In this document: positions 46,161 to 57,029 of the stretch, in pieces | Layout: each line of letters begins with the position of its first letter | Position numbering within the stretch: position 1 is the stretch's first letter | DNA from: Xanthostigma xanthostigma | Lineage: Eukaryota > Arthropoda > Insecta > Raphidioptera > Raphidiidae | Reading direction: 5' to 3' | DNA: 64,000 bases | NCBI GenBank assembly: GCA_963575645.1 | Contig: OY754469.1 | Coordinates: 16,076,001 to 16,140,000 of the forward strand | The notes under the pieces: generated by a model | What the model was told of the DNA's origin: nothing | The model's database searches: none | What the model saw: only the letters and a program-made list of their open reading frames with translations | Program-made: the position numbers and the translations under genes

Positions 46161-47012
46161 GATACAAATAAAATATAGTTTAAAAAAAACTAAAAAACAC
46201 GCTTTATATCGGACTAAAAAGTAAAAAATAATTGTTTTAAAATAAGCTTAAAAAGCGTTGGGCGCTCGATGTACGAAAATGTGGAACAAAGCGCCCCACG
46301 CTTTTTAAGCTTATTTTAAAACAATTATTTTTTACTTTTTAGTCCGATATAAAGCGTGTTTTTTAGTTTTTTTTAAACTATATTTTATTTTTCACTTTTT
46401 AGTTTGAGGATCTATAAAAGAATTTATTAATCCTGGGGGTCCTAATAAGGATAATGGGAAACTGTTATCAAATTATTGCATTGTCATCGGTCCTTGATAC
46501 GTATGCAAAGTTTCAAATTAATCAGACTTCGGGAAATTGGTGAAAATTATGCTCAAAGATTCCGTTACGGACATACATATTTACAACCCAAACTAATATA
46601 AAGCGTATAAAAACTACGTTTCAGGACACCTGTGTGTCCCTAAATGCGAGAGATAGACGCGTTTAAGTTTATTTCAGTTCAGCGAGTTCGATACGACGTA
46701 ATTGAGCATAAAATAGAATTCCGCACATCCCCTGTGTGGGTTTCAGCTGTCTTTTTGTTTATTTTTTTTTTCTCTCACCTGACACCGTTTTTCCTGCGTC
46801 CATTAAGAAGATTTAACTAGTGGGCCTCAATTATTTTTTTTTACTGAAGCCTGAGAGTATTTAATCTTATTAGAATTCAGAAGTGAAAACAACTATTTTA
46901 ATTTTTATTGTAATTCGCCCTCTATTTTAAAAAAATCTAATTAAGTTTCTATAATTTTTGTTTAAACACTTCAAAAAAACTATTCTCAAACGACCGAATG
47001 TTTTGTTTTATA
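46061..47012. repeat. Tandem duplication, unit 1 (filled)
   Basis: From ATATTGGTGAAAAAAATTTT to CGACCGAATGTTTTGTTTTA. The same sequence recurs directly after it at 47013-47511. This unit carries element H at 46158-46609 and is therefore longer; without it both units are about 500 bp. Confidence 0.8.
46158..46609 (-). mobile_element. Fold-back element H, copy 2
   Basis: The 213-bp hairpin (46172-46384) lies on the left, followed by one copy of the flank unit in reverse (AGAATTTATTAATCCTGGGG to TGAAAATTATGCTCAAAGAT) and the terminal AACCCAAACTAATATAAAGC. Comparison with unit 2 at about 47115 (GATACAAAAAAACTATG) gives the empty site. It is extremely similar to copy 1, suggesting recent activity. 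Confidence 0.75.
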
Positions 47013-47511
47013 ATATTGGTGAAAAAAATTTTGAAATCGGATGAGTAGTTTCGGAGATTTCCCTCCGCACAAACTCGCAAAATTCGCACTCTCTCTTTAT
47101 AATATTAGTATAGATACAAAAAAACTATGTTTCAGGACACCTGTGTGTCCCTAAATGCAAGAGATAGACGCGTTTAAGTTTATTTCAGTTCAGCGAGTTC
47201 GATACGATGTAATTGAGCATAAAATAGAATTCCGCACATCCCCTGTGTGGGTTTCAGCTGTCTTTTTGTTTATTTTTTCTCTCTCACCTGACCGTTTTTC
47301 CTGAGTCCATTAAGAAGATTTAGTGGGGCTCAATTATTTTTTTTTACTGAAGCCTGAGAGTATTTAATGTTATTAGAATTCAGAAGTGACAACAACTATT
47401 TTAATTTTTATTGTATTTCGTCCTCTGTTATAAAAAATTCTAATTAAGTTTCTATAATTTTTGTTTAAACACTTCACAAACTATTCTCAAACGACCGAAT
47501 GTTTTGTTTTT
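47013..47511. repeat. Tandem duplication, unit 2 (empty site)
   Basis: Begins with the same ATATTGGTGAAAAAAATTTT and ends CGACCGAATGTTTTGTTTT. It shares CAGGACACCTGTGTGTCCCT and TTCCGCACATCCCCTGTGTG with unit 1. Scattered substitutions and small indels separate the two. Confidence 0.8.
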
Positions 47512-47551
47512 TAATTGCGATAGTCTGTTATAAGTTCGTTTAACGTTGATA

Positions 47552-47790
47552 ATCTATATATATAAAATTCTCGTGTCACAATATTGGCCTCGCTAATCTC
47601 CGAAACCACTGAACCAAGCAAACAAAAAAAAACTTGTTTTAATACCAAGTAGCGACATCTGATAAAATTCGCACAAAGCTTCAGAAGCAAATCTGCTAGA
47701 ATTTTTTCAGATGCCGGGCCGCAAACGAAATACATTTTGCAGAATTATATATATCACGCCCGGGTGAAACCGGGACGGACCGCTAGTATA
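47552..47790 (+). repeat. Lepidopteran SINE-like repeat, short copy
   Basis: Starts ATATATATAAAATTCTCGTG and ends GGGACGGACCGCTAGTATAT. Same family as 28997-29410 with an internal deletion. Confidence 0.65.
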
Positions 47791-48554
47791 TGTATATATA
47801 AATAAAGCCATAATACAATATGCATAATGTAGGTAGGTACTGTATTTTTTGATAGTACCTACATTTATGACCTTTTCGTTTCTGTGGCCGTAATATTGTA
47901 AAATGTCAGACGAACCGTTTTATCATTTTTTTTTATTTCCTTGTGCAGTGGCAATAATAATAAAACATGCACTTAAACCATTAAAGTTGCGTTCACACTA
48001 AATCGTAACTCACTTGTTGCAACGATTTATTTTCTTTATATCGATTATTAATTAATTATTTTTTCGTGTGTATCTTTAATCATGTAGAGATGTGTAACTT
48101 TTTTTTTGGCAATAACTTCGGACTCTGATCATTATCAAAGACAGAAACAGTGCAGAAAAACCATCAAACGTGGAAAAAGGATCTCATCTATATTATATAC
48201 ATTTTACATATTATGCATGGAATAGAACTTCAAAAGGAAAATTTGTGTGCAGTAATTTGTCTGTAACAAAACTCTCATCCCTTGTTTTAATAATTATTGT
48301 ACAAGGCGCCTCCGTTTTGTAGATAGATTGTAGATTATAGACGCTCAATAGCGTAGGTAATTAACGTCTATGGGACCGTTTTGCATTATATAGAAGCTCA
48401 GTAATATCAACCAATAAATAAATAGAGAATATTTATCGCAGACTGCCTGGCGCCAATCTGTAAAATTAAATTAAAAAATTTCAGTCAATTGGCCGTCGGG
48501 ACCATTCCAACTTCAAAAATATTGACATTTGATATGGATTAAAGAAATTAAAAT
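47791..48554. other. No gene seen
   Basis: No recognised feature. Confidence 0.4.
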
Positions 48555-48650
48555 TTCAGATATCGCGTGAGGTGACACTGGTAATGGCTAGTATTCAATA
48601 TGATATTATTTTGCTACTCGTTGCCATGGCTACCTACATAATATTATGTT
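48555..48650 (+). repeat. Short interspersed repeat, inverted mate at 53327-53415
   Basis: GATATCGCGTGAGGT, AATGGCTAGTATTCAATATG and TCGTTGCCATGG occur here and in reverse complement at 53327-53415. Confidence 0.6.
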
Positions 48651-48704
48651 CCACGTCATGTAAAAATTAATTAAAGCATACTTAACTAGATTATTTCAGA
48701 CAGA

Positions 48705-49090
48705 TCTACAAAACAAGAAAACAGCTGATTTTTTTTATTTTCAAGATATTTCCAAAACTAAAGCTTAGAAAAAAAATTACGAAACTTTCTTGAAAAAATA
48801 AATAGAATAATAAGCCGTTGTGAAAGTATACAATTATTATATAAAAAATACTGTTGTAGCATATAACTCTTCTGCGCATGCGCCGATTTTCTCCAAAAAC
48901 AATAGGGCTCTTCATATTTGCATACCAAACATCCTCCCAAAATTTGGTTTCAATCTGTTCATCCGTTTGACCTGTATCGTGCTCACAGACAAACAGACGC
49001 CCAGAGTTTTTCCAAAAATATGTTTTTTGATTCGGGGGACCTCAAAACGAAAAAATATTATAAAAATTTTGAAAAGTGAATTTTGACCTA
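48705..49090 (-). repeat. Relative of the 18141-18882 fold-back spacer
   Basis: ATTTGCATACCAAACATCCT and TTCATCCGTTTGACCTGTAT are the reverse of the spacer at about 18470-18530, but the long arms are absent. The small ORFs on both strands here are not supported. Confidence 0.5.
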
Positions 49091-49421
49091 AACTAGTACC
49101 ATTACTACCACTAGTGGGTTGGAATGGTAAAACACTGGATTCAAGGTACGCGGTAAAAAAAATCTGATGAAGATCGAATAAGCTGGCAAATAATGAATCT
49201 ATGATACCTACGCGTGAAAAAATGGCAATTTTTGAATTGCAAGAGAGCATAAATGAAATGCCAACTGCGCTTTAGTTTCGCCTGCGACAGGGAGGAACAG
49301 AAATCCAAGAATCATATTTCGTTAATTAAGAAGTATCTCCAGAGCCATTACATTTGTGCCTTGTGTTTTGATAGCCGTCATCAAATTGCGTTCTGTATTT
49401 TCCGCGCTGCTATTGTATTAA

Positions 49422-49993
49422 TGGCCGTATTCACAGAACGTAAGTAGTTATTTATTCGATTCATTTGTTTCATTCCTCCGAATAAATAGCGATAATTCAA
49501 TTCACCAAGCATAATTATGCTTACTGCAGGTATAAATATATTCTGTCCAAATTCTGGAGTATAAATATTTATTCGCCTGAGAAAATAATAATGACCGCCT
49601 CGTAGATCATAATACCTAACCCATAAACGTGGAATATCATATCTGCAGTTGCTCTTGTGAATTTATTTATGTGTTGTTTATTAACCTTTTGTGGAGTTTA
49701 TACTTGTAGAACATTAAAGTCAGTGGAAATTTTGTGTGCAACTGGGTTAGGATAAATATTATTTTAATGAAACTTTTTTTTGACGTTTACACTAACTCCA
49801 TCAGTCGGATTTTTGGGTGAACGTCACAATATTCAACAAAAATACAAGGAGTATAGTGCAGTGTGTATTTATTCTTCACCTAACTATTTTACGTAATAAT
49901 TTGGTTGGTGAATTGAAAGTTTTTATTGTAACGAATAAATTTGTTCCAAGATTAGTAATTTCTATCTTTAATAATGTTCGATGAATATGGCCA
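49422..49993 (+). repeat. Interspersed repeat family F, copy 3
   Basis: Left end TGGCCGTATTCACAGAACGT and right end TTCGATGAATATGGCCA are imperfect inverted repeats, with the body as in 2511-3090. This copy best defines the ends. Confidence 0.65.
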
Positions 49994-50583
49994 TAAGAGA
50001 CGTTTTATTTTCAAATGTAGTATAATAAAATGTCCCTCGCGAATTCAATTAAAAAGCTACCAATCAGTCTTTATTTCATTTTATAGTCAATACTGGATAT
50101 AGTCATTAAAACAGTAATAATTTATGATACATTAATTTTATCTTTCAATTAAATATGACTGTATAATCGACATTTTCTTTCAAAACTCCTGCTCAGTTTT
50201 GCCCACAGATTCGCTTGCATTAATGTTGCTTTTGACGATATCCTAGTATAGGGTAAAAATACCTATTTATGGCCTCCGCAGATAAAGCATACTTTGACAC
50301 TGAGCGCCTTGTATTAAAAGCTCTTTGGAGCGAACATGTCATATTATCCCGGTTTCTGCAGACGACAAGTTTTTGCGTAAAGTAAATAACATTTCCTTGA
50401 CAGCATCCCTAAATGCAATCTATATCTACTACATACCTTGTTCCTGCGGGAACATGCCGTTCCTGCAGGACCATGTCACTGCAATTGAGTGACTGGCTGT
50501 CTTCTATTCATAATGGATTGTTACGTTGCATCGAACTTGCAATGGCGGACAAAAGTTGCATCTCGATATAGACATAGCTAATA
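49994..50583. other. No gene seen
   Basis: CCTTGTTCCTGCGGGAACAT and GTTCCTGCAGGACCATG near 50440-50480 are short palindrome-rich words; no gene. Confidence 0.4.
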
Positions 50584-50585
50584 TA

Positions 50586-52281
50586 CGAGCCCCGTCCCAC
50601 TTCAGTTGGCCCACTTACAAAAAACTCAATTATTAGTCCTCAATTAACAGAAATCGAAACACTAGCGTAATATAGGTATTTTTTATTTTGTACCAAATAT
50701 TTTACAGACTTTTTACACAACCTAAGCCTACTAGATAATATATTCTTACTAAGATAAAAAATTAAATAGAAAACCGAATAAAATATGCATTCAGACAAAC
50801 TAAAACTCGAAACGTATTTCAAAAGTTACCATTGGGTAACATCACCTTTATTGGTTATAACGGCCATTATTCTTCGAGGCATAGTATTAACTAAATTCTG
50901 GCAGTCTTGTGGAGTAAAGTTATCCCATATTTCTTTGAGTTTTTGTCTTAGATCTGAGACCGATCTAGCGGGAGTAACACGTAAGCGTTTTTTCATTTCA
51001 TGCCAAAGTGTTTCAATTGGGGACAAGTCAGGGCTACTGGAAACCCACTCTAAGAGTGGAATAGTGTTCTCTGAGAACCATTTTTTAGCTTTTTTTGATG
51101 TATGGCAGGCAGCTCCGTCTTGCTGAAAAATAAAATTCTCTCCAGAGACCAAAACTTCTTCCATTGTTGGCAGCAGAGACTCTTCTAATATGTTTAAATA
51201 TTTGTCTGTATTAACAATGCCATCAATAAAGTGCAGTTTTCCTACACCTCTTGCAGACATTGAGCCCCATACCATAACAGATGCTGGAAATTTCACTTTC
51301 CTTTTTAAACAGTCGGGATGGTATGCTTCATTTTTTTGACGAATAACTCTGCTCCGACTGTCACCTACACAAACTTCAAACCGAGACTCATCACTCCAAT
51401 GTATGCTGTTCCACTGTTCAAAATTCCAATTTTTGTGTTCTTTTGCCCATTGCAATCTGTTTTTCTTTTGTTTCTGTGTCAACAATGGCTTTTCCTTAGC
51501 CTAAACAAATTACGTATGTTAGTTTTTTGCAAATTTAAATTTAAGACAGCGGATTAAAAATATGAGTAATACCTTGTACGTTCCAAATCCTAACTTCTTT
51601 GCTTCCCTATGACATGTAGATCTCGAAATACGTCTTCCCACAGTATTGCTCCAAAGTACGCTCAATTGTCCGTAGTTAGCACGTCTGTTTTCCTTAATTA
51701 TTCTTTTCAATGCCCGTTTATCACCGTCTGTTAGTTTGGTTTTCTTCACGTACCGGGGCTTTGAGGCGATTGAACCATTTGTTTTGTACAGTCTCACAAT
51801 ATTTCTAACACTATATTTTGATAAATTTAACAATTTCCCGATTTCGGAATTTGATTTTCCGGTTTTCCACAAGTTAATAATGATTACTCTAAGTTTTTGG
51901 TCAATAACTGCGCCTCTACCCATTTTTAAGTTAAAAAAATATTATACTATTACTTTTTGACACTTTTGACAAATTACTATCAATAAATAACAATTGTTTT
52001 ATCGTGTTTTTACATAGCCACCTCTAATATCACTTAACTTCTTACATAGTCTAATATTTGTTATGTTGACGCATAAAACGCATTATTTACACCCATTTCG
52101 TTTTTATGATAAAAATTAAATATATTTGAATACATTTTACTTAATGTTATGAAAACAGCTTTTAATATGAATATTTACAAGAAAAAAATGTAAAGTGGCA
52201 GTTAGTTTAACACTTTTTTGAATAAATCTTAAAGAAATTGAAATTTCAGTAAGTGGGCCAATTGAAACGGGACGGGGCTCG
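50586..52281 (-). mobile_element. Complete Tc1-like DNA transposon
   Basis: 1696 bp. The ends are 33-bp inverted repeats starting CGAGCCCCGTCCC and ending TTGGCCCACTTAC, matching at 30 of 33 positions. A TA dinucleotide flanks each side (50584-50585 and 52282-52283), the target duplication of the Tc1/mariner superfamily. It encodes one transposase on the minus strand with about 360 bp of leader and 240 bp of trailer. Intact ends plus an apparently intact coding region make it potentially autonomous, and no other copy is visible in the window. Confidence 0.9.
50826..51923 (-). CDS. Tc1-like transposase, two exons, DD34E
   Basis: A cut-and-paste transposase that binds the terminal repeats and inserts at TA. 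Exon 1 runs from 51923 down to 51573 (117 codons) and exon 2 from 51500 to 50826 (224 codons plus stop). The 72-bp gap at 51572-51501 has a GT start and a TTTGTTTAG end, and its removal joins GTYK to AKEKPLLT in frame, giving 341 residues, the usual family length. Residues 8-50 form the first helix-turn-helix (GKSNSEIGKLLNLSKYSV). A second DNA-binding part follows a KPRYVKK linker in place of GRPR. The catalytic residues are D154 (HWSDESRF), D245 (FQQDGAACH) and E280 (SPDLSPIE), with 34 residues between the last two. Without splicing the frame stops 17 codons past the exon 1 end. The ATG at 51923 is the first in the frame and precedes a typical MGRG start. Splicing is inferred. Confidence 0.88.
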
Positions 52282-52283
52282 TA

Positions 52284-52524
52284 CATACCTATTATTATAT
52301 TCAATACAATGGAAATGGAATATTTTGTATTGAAGAAACTGTGCAATGGTAGAACAAGTTTATGTCCAACCAAAATTGAATAATTAATGTATATGAATAA
52401 GCGTGACGATAAAGTTTGGGAGATTTCGATCTTACGAATCTGATATATTTTTAAAAGTTGAGATTGTTAATGGATATTGTTTACATTTTTAATTGATGGA
52501 GCCACTAGCCAATGAAGTATTTGT
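52284..52524. other. Short unannotated gap
   Basis: AT-rich sequence between the Tc1 element and a family G fragment. Confidence 0.4.
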
Positions 52525-52665
52525 CATCCTCTTTCTATCTTCACTAACTTGCATCTCCCTCTCAACTTCCGTTCGCCTCGCCCGATCACACTTCCGTAAA
52601 TCTCTCGTCAGGTATTCACCAGCTTACTCCCCTAGTCAAGCATGCGTAAAGAAGTTTTACTAAAA
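52525..52665 (-). repeat. Repeat family G, partial reversed copy D
   Basis: TCTTTCTATCTTCACTAACT, TCCGTTCGCCTCGCCCGATC and GCGTAAAGAAGTTTTACT are the reverse of the first 140 bp of copies A-C. The 3' part is missing. Confidence 0.65.
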
Positions 52666-54125
52666 AATAATGCAAATTATTATTTATAAAAGCTTAAGGA
52701 AAAGGCAAAAGTTTTGTATCGAGAATTTGATATTGTGGACGTTTGATGGTAGGAGAACAGTTTATTTAGTTCAACCAGCAAAGTTCAAATTTGTTTCCAT
52801 TTAGCGTCGGTTCATTTCTCTCCCTGTTTTGCGCATCGTACGGCCGTCTGTGGCTTTTAAGCAGTTGAACATGAAAACGCGATTGTCGATAAAATCATTT
52901 ATTCTTGGTTGTTTCATACCGCGCGGCCTGCAAAACTTGTATTTTCGTTTGGCCTTTTAGAATGTTGTTAACCCCAGATGACTTTATATTCGCTTAAAAT
53001 AATAACTGATAATATCATAAACACGCTTCTAAATTAGTTTCAAAATTGTTTATTGGTCGTATCAGAAATATAAAATCCTAGTTTAAAGTGGCGATTTTTT
53101 CTGTTGATTTAAATACAGATTCTAAATGTTTAACTAAGATTTAATTTAACGAGACTTGCAAATGTTCCTTTTAATCACGTACAATTTGTATTGAAGATGC
53201 TCAGTTATCATTTTGGAAAAAGTTTTAATATACAACTGGTTACCATCATGATTCATGACTCAAGCCTTAATTTAATCTCCCAATTTTGCGTTGATTGATT
53301 TATCAATTAATCTACAGCAACCAATAAAATATGTAGGAAACCATGGCAACGAATATCAAATATCATATTGAATACTAGCCATTAACCGCGTTACCTCACG
53401 CGATATCAGAGATGTTATTTTCTTTATTATAATCATCATATTATGATCATCGAATAAAATTCAAGAGTTCTGTGCCATCTTGAGTCGAATATTTAACTTT
53501 GGCTTATTGTTCATTTTGTAACCAATCTGAAAGCTAGTAACTATATCTTTTCAAATGTAGGTGATGTAAAAAATTTAGATTATCGATTTTGAAATGGTTA
53601 GTATCTAGGTACTGTATATTATATATCAGTATAGTAAAACTGAAGGGGTCCCTACTCCCTACTGCTGTGGGGTTGAGACATGAATCCCTGCTGAGATATT
53701 GCATGTTATCATTCATCAATTCCCGGTCGTAAATACTCCAGTTCGATGACATCGACGATCGTAAAAAGCATGGCTCTTTATTGGCGAATTACTTCTGATC
53801 ATTTTTTCAGTAAAAAAAGAACTTTTTTAAAATATTCTATTATGAAATGATTGTTGCCCCGGGCTGAGAGTTTGGAAAGTGAATTTTGACCAAAATTAGT
53901 AACATTCCACATTTATGATGTTGGAATTTATTGTAAAAAGAATAAACGGAATTGTTTTAAATTTTTATGTACCTACCTATTTAAATGTTCTTTTATAATG
54001 AGGATGGGCCTTGCCAAACTTGACCGCTAGAGGCGCCAGCTATATGATCATCTCGATGTGTGGACCATTCATAGTACTGTGTACAAAATAAGTTTATTTA
54101 AAATAATAAATCATTGACAATATCG
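52666..54125. other. No gene seen; contains the inverted mate of the 48555 repeat
   Basis: The repeat mate is at 53327-53415. GTGAATTTTGACCAAAATTA at about 53879 resembles 49076-49095. Otherwise featureless. Confidence 0.45.
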
Positions 54126-54257
54126 ATGTGTTGTGTTGATCAATGTTCAAATTATAAAGGTTTTGTATTTCCAAAGGATTTTGTAACTGAAAAAGAAGTG
54201 GTTGCATGCTATCAGAAGGGAAAAAGCGCGTTTTCCTATAAAACTCACTCAACTTAG
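54126..54257 (+). pseudogene. THAP-like zinc-finger N-terminal fragment
   Basis: A 43-codon frame starts MCCVDQCSNYKGFVFPKDF and continues VTEKEVVACYQKGKS before TAG. The start resembles the N-terminus of a THAP domain, in which two cysteines a few residues apart (here CVDQC) are followed by an aromatic-x-FP motif (here FVFPKD). The second half of the domain (the later C-x2-H pair and the AVPTIF motif) is missing. THAP domains occur in P-element transposases and domesticated factors. A 5' exon with an overlooked donor or a decayed transposon fragment are both possible; no intact donor preserves the frame past the stop. Confidence 0.3.
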
Positions 54258-55220
54258 GTATAGCTATATACCTGTTGCCATTTATATTACGTTTCTCATG
54301 TGCCCATCTACATTATTACAGAAAACCCAGATCTAAATAATGATTTATACAGAAGTATCAAAACATAATATCTTTGACTTAACTTACAAAGCTAAGTAAA
54401 ATCAGCTAATGTTGGAGAAAGCTTTTTTCCTCTCGTTTTTAAAGACAGAACAATTTGGAAAATAAAATGTTCAAAATTTATCGACAAAGTTTAGTTTTAC
54501 TTTTTTGATTTACTATTAAAGTTTTTTATTTAAACTCGATTATTGTACAAAACACTCAATATCGACCGCGTCACCAGTTAGTTACCTACCTCTCTAATCT
54601 CCAGCAGTTGCCACATTGTTGTACAGTTTCTGTTTGTTCATCCATCGACGTACAGTCCTGGACATGCCTTCGTCGTGTTTACTGAATGAGGAGGATAGAT
54701 TTGCGTGGTCGTCATATATTCAATAACTTCTATATTGCTAGTGGCTGTAAGTGGAAGCGTGACCCGAGAAGTGAGACAGCAAATGTTTATTTTCTGTCTT
54801 TATTTTTACTTGACCCGTTGTGCGCAAGTATCGCGTCTGTAATAGAGCAAGCCACCTCCCTTTCACAGCTTAGTTCCATGTGCAACTGACGTGCATCCAT
54901 TCACGGGCATGGGCATGAGACTCAGATTATAATAAGTGAGACAGACTTATAAATGTCTGCACCGACGTAGTGTTTAAGTCTTTCTCCCAATCTTTGCTAG
55001 CAATATAGATGGTATTAAATAATATATGGTGGTGGCCATCTTTATTCTTTTCTCTACACGGCAGATTGAGGTTAAGGTACTATTTTGAGAGGGATAGAGA
55101 TGGCCACAAAATCGGTCGATCTTTTTCTTTTCGTTTTTACACCGCTAGGGCATGTTCACGAGTTTAAATCTATAGGTAATGTGTACAATTCTACATAGCA
55201 GTAGCATCTTTGTGGTTGCT
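54258..55220. other. No gene seen; moderately GC-balanced
   Basis: The 54560-55000 part is less AT-rich and has a 67-codon opening (54686-54889) with no recognised domain. Confidence 0.4.
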
Positions 55221-55875
55221 ACCATAGATATATATATTAATAGATAGCGGATGCCTATCCTTGAACATTGTGCGGAATGGTTCCAATTAGAAGCCATATG
55301 GAAGCCATTTTGTACGTGGAAAGCGCCGTAAAAAGCGCGGGATTCAAAAAGATTAAATATTCTATAATATGATGTTAATGGAAAAACTTCAAATAATAAA
55401 AATACAAATCAATATAACATAAGATGACGTTTCGATCCGGATTTGGATTGAAGATTTTAATGGAAAAACAATAAAACTCGCAGTAAACAATGATATTTCG
55501 CTCCAAAACCTATTTTTATATTGAAACGTTTCAAAAATTCCTAAACTGACCATAAATATAATATAAAAGCTTAGAGCATTTTTCATTGTCAGATTGGAAC
55601 AATGCTTGTCAACCTTGATGCCAAATTGACAATGTAAAATGTTCTAAACTTTTACATTATATTTATGCTCAATTTTGTAATTTTTGAAACGTTTCAGTAT
55701 AAAAATAGGTTTTGGAGCGAAATATCACTGTTTACTGTGAGTTTTGTCGTTTTTCTCAATAAAATCATATTATAAAATAATTAATATTTTTAAATCTCGC
55801 GCGCTTTTTACGGCGTTTTCCACGTACAGGAGGCGCTAGTGTATCCGCAATCTATTAAATATATATATCTATGGT
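55221..55875. mobile_element. Fold-back element with about 290-bp arms
   Basis: The ends ACCATAGATATATATATT and the reverse AATATATATATCTATGGT pair, and matching continues through CGTGGAAANCGCCGTAAAAA, TATTTCGCTCCAAAACCTAT and TGAAACGTTTCAAAAATT to a short centre near 55590-55620. The left arm alone carries a 69-bp insertion at about 55391-55459 bordered by a 13-bp direct repeat TTAATGGAAAAAC. The ORF at 55389-55586 is repeat-derived. Confidence 0.75.
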
Positions 55876-56614
55876 TTGTACACTAGAAGGGAGTTTTTCC
55901 ATTCCCTCCCCGATTTAATCTTGTCTCTGCGACGTTGTTTTCAATGGATACTGCATTCTGCAAGTGCATCTGTAACTACCGTCATTGATGTCTGTTGAGA
56001 TGAGCACTCATTTTCAAAGAACACACATTTTCATATTAGCTTATAAAATATAGTAATCAACAAAATTGCTTGATTAAAAAATTCTGATAGCTATAGTTTA
56101 GAAGCGTGTTTAGAAGGTTCCTTTACGACTTATATATGTTTTTTTTTTGCGTGCGGATTATGAATGCCAATTCTGCATTTTTAACAAAACATACAGCGTA
56201 TTTATATGGCTGTGTCACATTCCAATTTTTAGGTTCTAAATGATTTTCAGTTAACTTCATAAAATATTTCACTTCACAATAAAAATTAAATGGAATCGGC
56301 GCGAGTACAAAAACACATCTCAAGGATGTATCAGTTTTGGGTGTATCACGAAGCTATTATCATAAAATATGACGGTTAAAATTTGTCATGGATACGGATA
56401 AAAGAGACTCGTGTTTCCCAAGTGTGATTTAAATATTGTATCGTCAGTTAATGTTGAAAGCATGGGATTCCACAGCGCATAATATGACATTTGGTACATT
56501 TGAGTGACATATGGGCTCCCGTTCCACATAATTATTGTATTATTTGCTATAACAAGCCACATGTGCATAAAGTTGGGCGTGTCTGGAGACAGCGGTTCGC
56601 AATGTCCTTAACGA
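55876..56614. other. No gene seen
   Basis: No recognised feature. Confidence 0.4.
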
Positions 56615-56669
56615 TTGAGCTGACGGAACCTACGGACGGTTCCGTCAGCTCAACCGGAACCGTCCGTAG
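56615..56669 (+). repeat. Two overlapping, mutually exclusive hairpins
   Basis: Hairpin 1: arms 56615-56630 (TTGAGCTGACGGAACC) and 56638-56653, 16 bp perfect, loop TACGGAC. Hairpin 2: arms 56630-56644 (CTACGGACGGTTCCG) and 56655-56669, 15 bp perfect, loop TCAGCTCAAC. The two share 56638-56644, so only one can form at a time. It is GC-rich in AT-rich surroundings. Confidence 0.85.
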
Positions 56670-57029
56670 CGTAACGCAAACGGGTCACTTATCGTTGGTG
56701 AGGTAATTAGGTATAGGATATATATTTCAAGATTATAAAAAACTACTGCGAACCCGACTTCGCTCGGGTCAAGTTCTTTAAATTGCAGTTAGAGTGTGAG
56801 TTTATTGGCTTGTATATTAATATAGAAAAAGTATTTTATGACATAGAGGGTAGTGATTTGTTATGGCTTTCAGTCAAGTCTACCGTGCCAAAGCTTCGTT
56901 TATGAACCACTTTATTAATGACTTAAGTGCCTAAAACAGCATTCGACAGTAAACCTTTTTATTGACAGATACGGCAAACTGTCATGGCGTGTATATGAAA
57001 TAATTGTCATTGTTGTTATTATATCATAA
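56670..57029. other. No gene seen; short repeat trace
   Basis: GCGAACCCGACTTCGCTCGG at 56749 is a GC-rich word like the starts of some SINE-like repeats. No gene. Confidence 0.4.

Noticed and set aside
48912-49250. 112-codon minus-strand ORF
   Set aside because: It begins inside the repeat related to the 18141 fold-back spacer, has no domain, and is opposed by another ORF; chance opening.
50785-51126. 113-codon plus-strand ORF
   Set aside because: Antisense shadow of the Tc1 transposase second exon.
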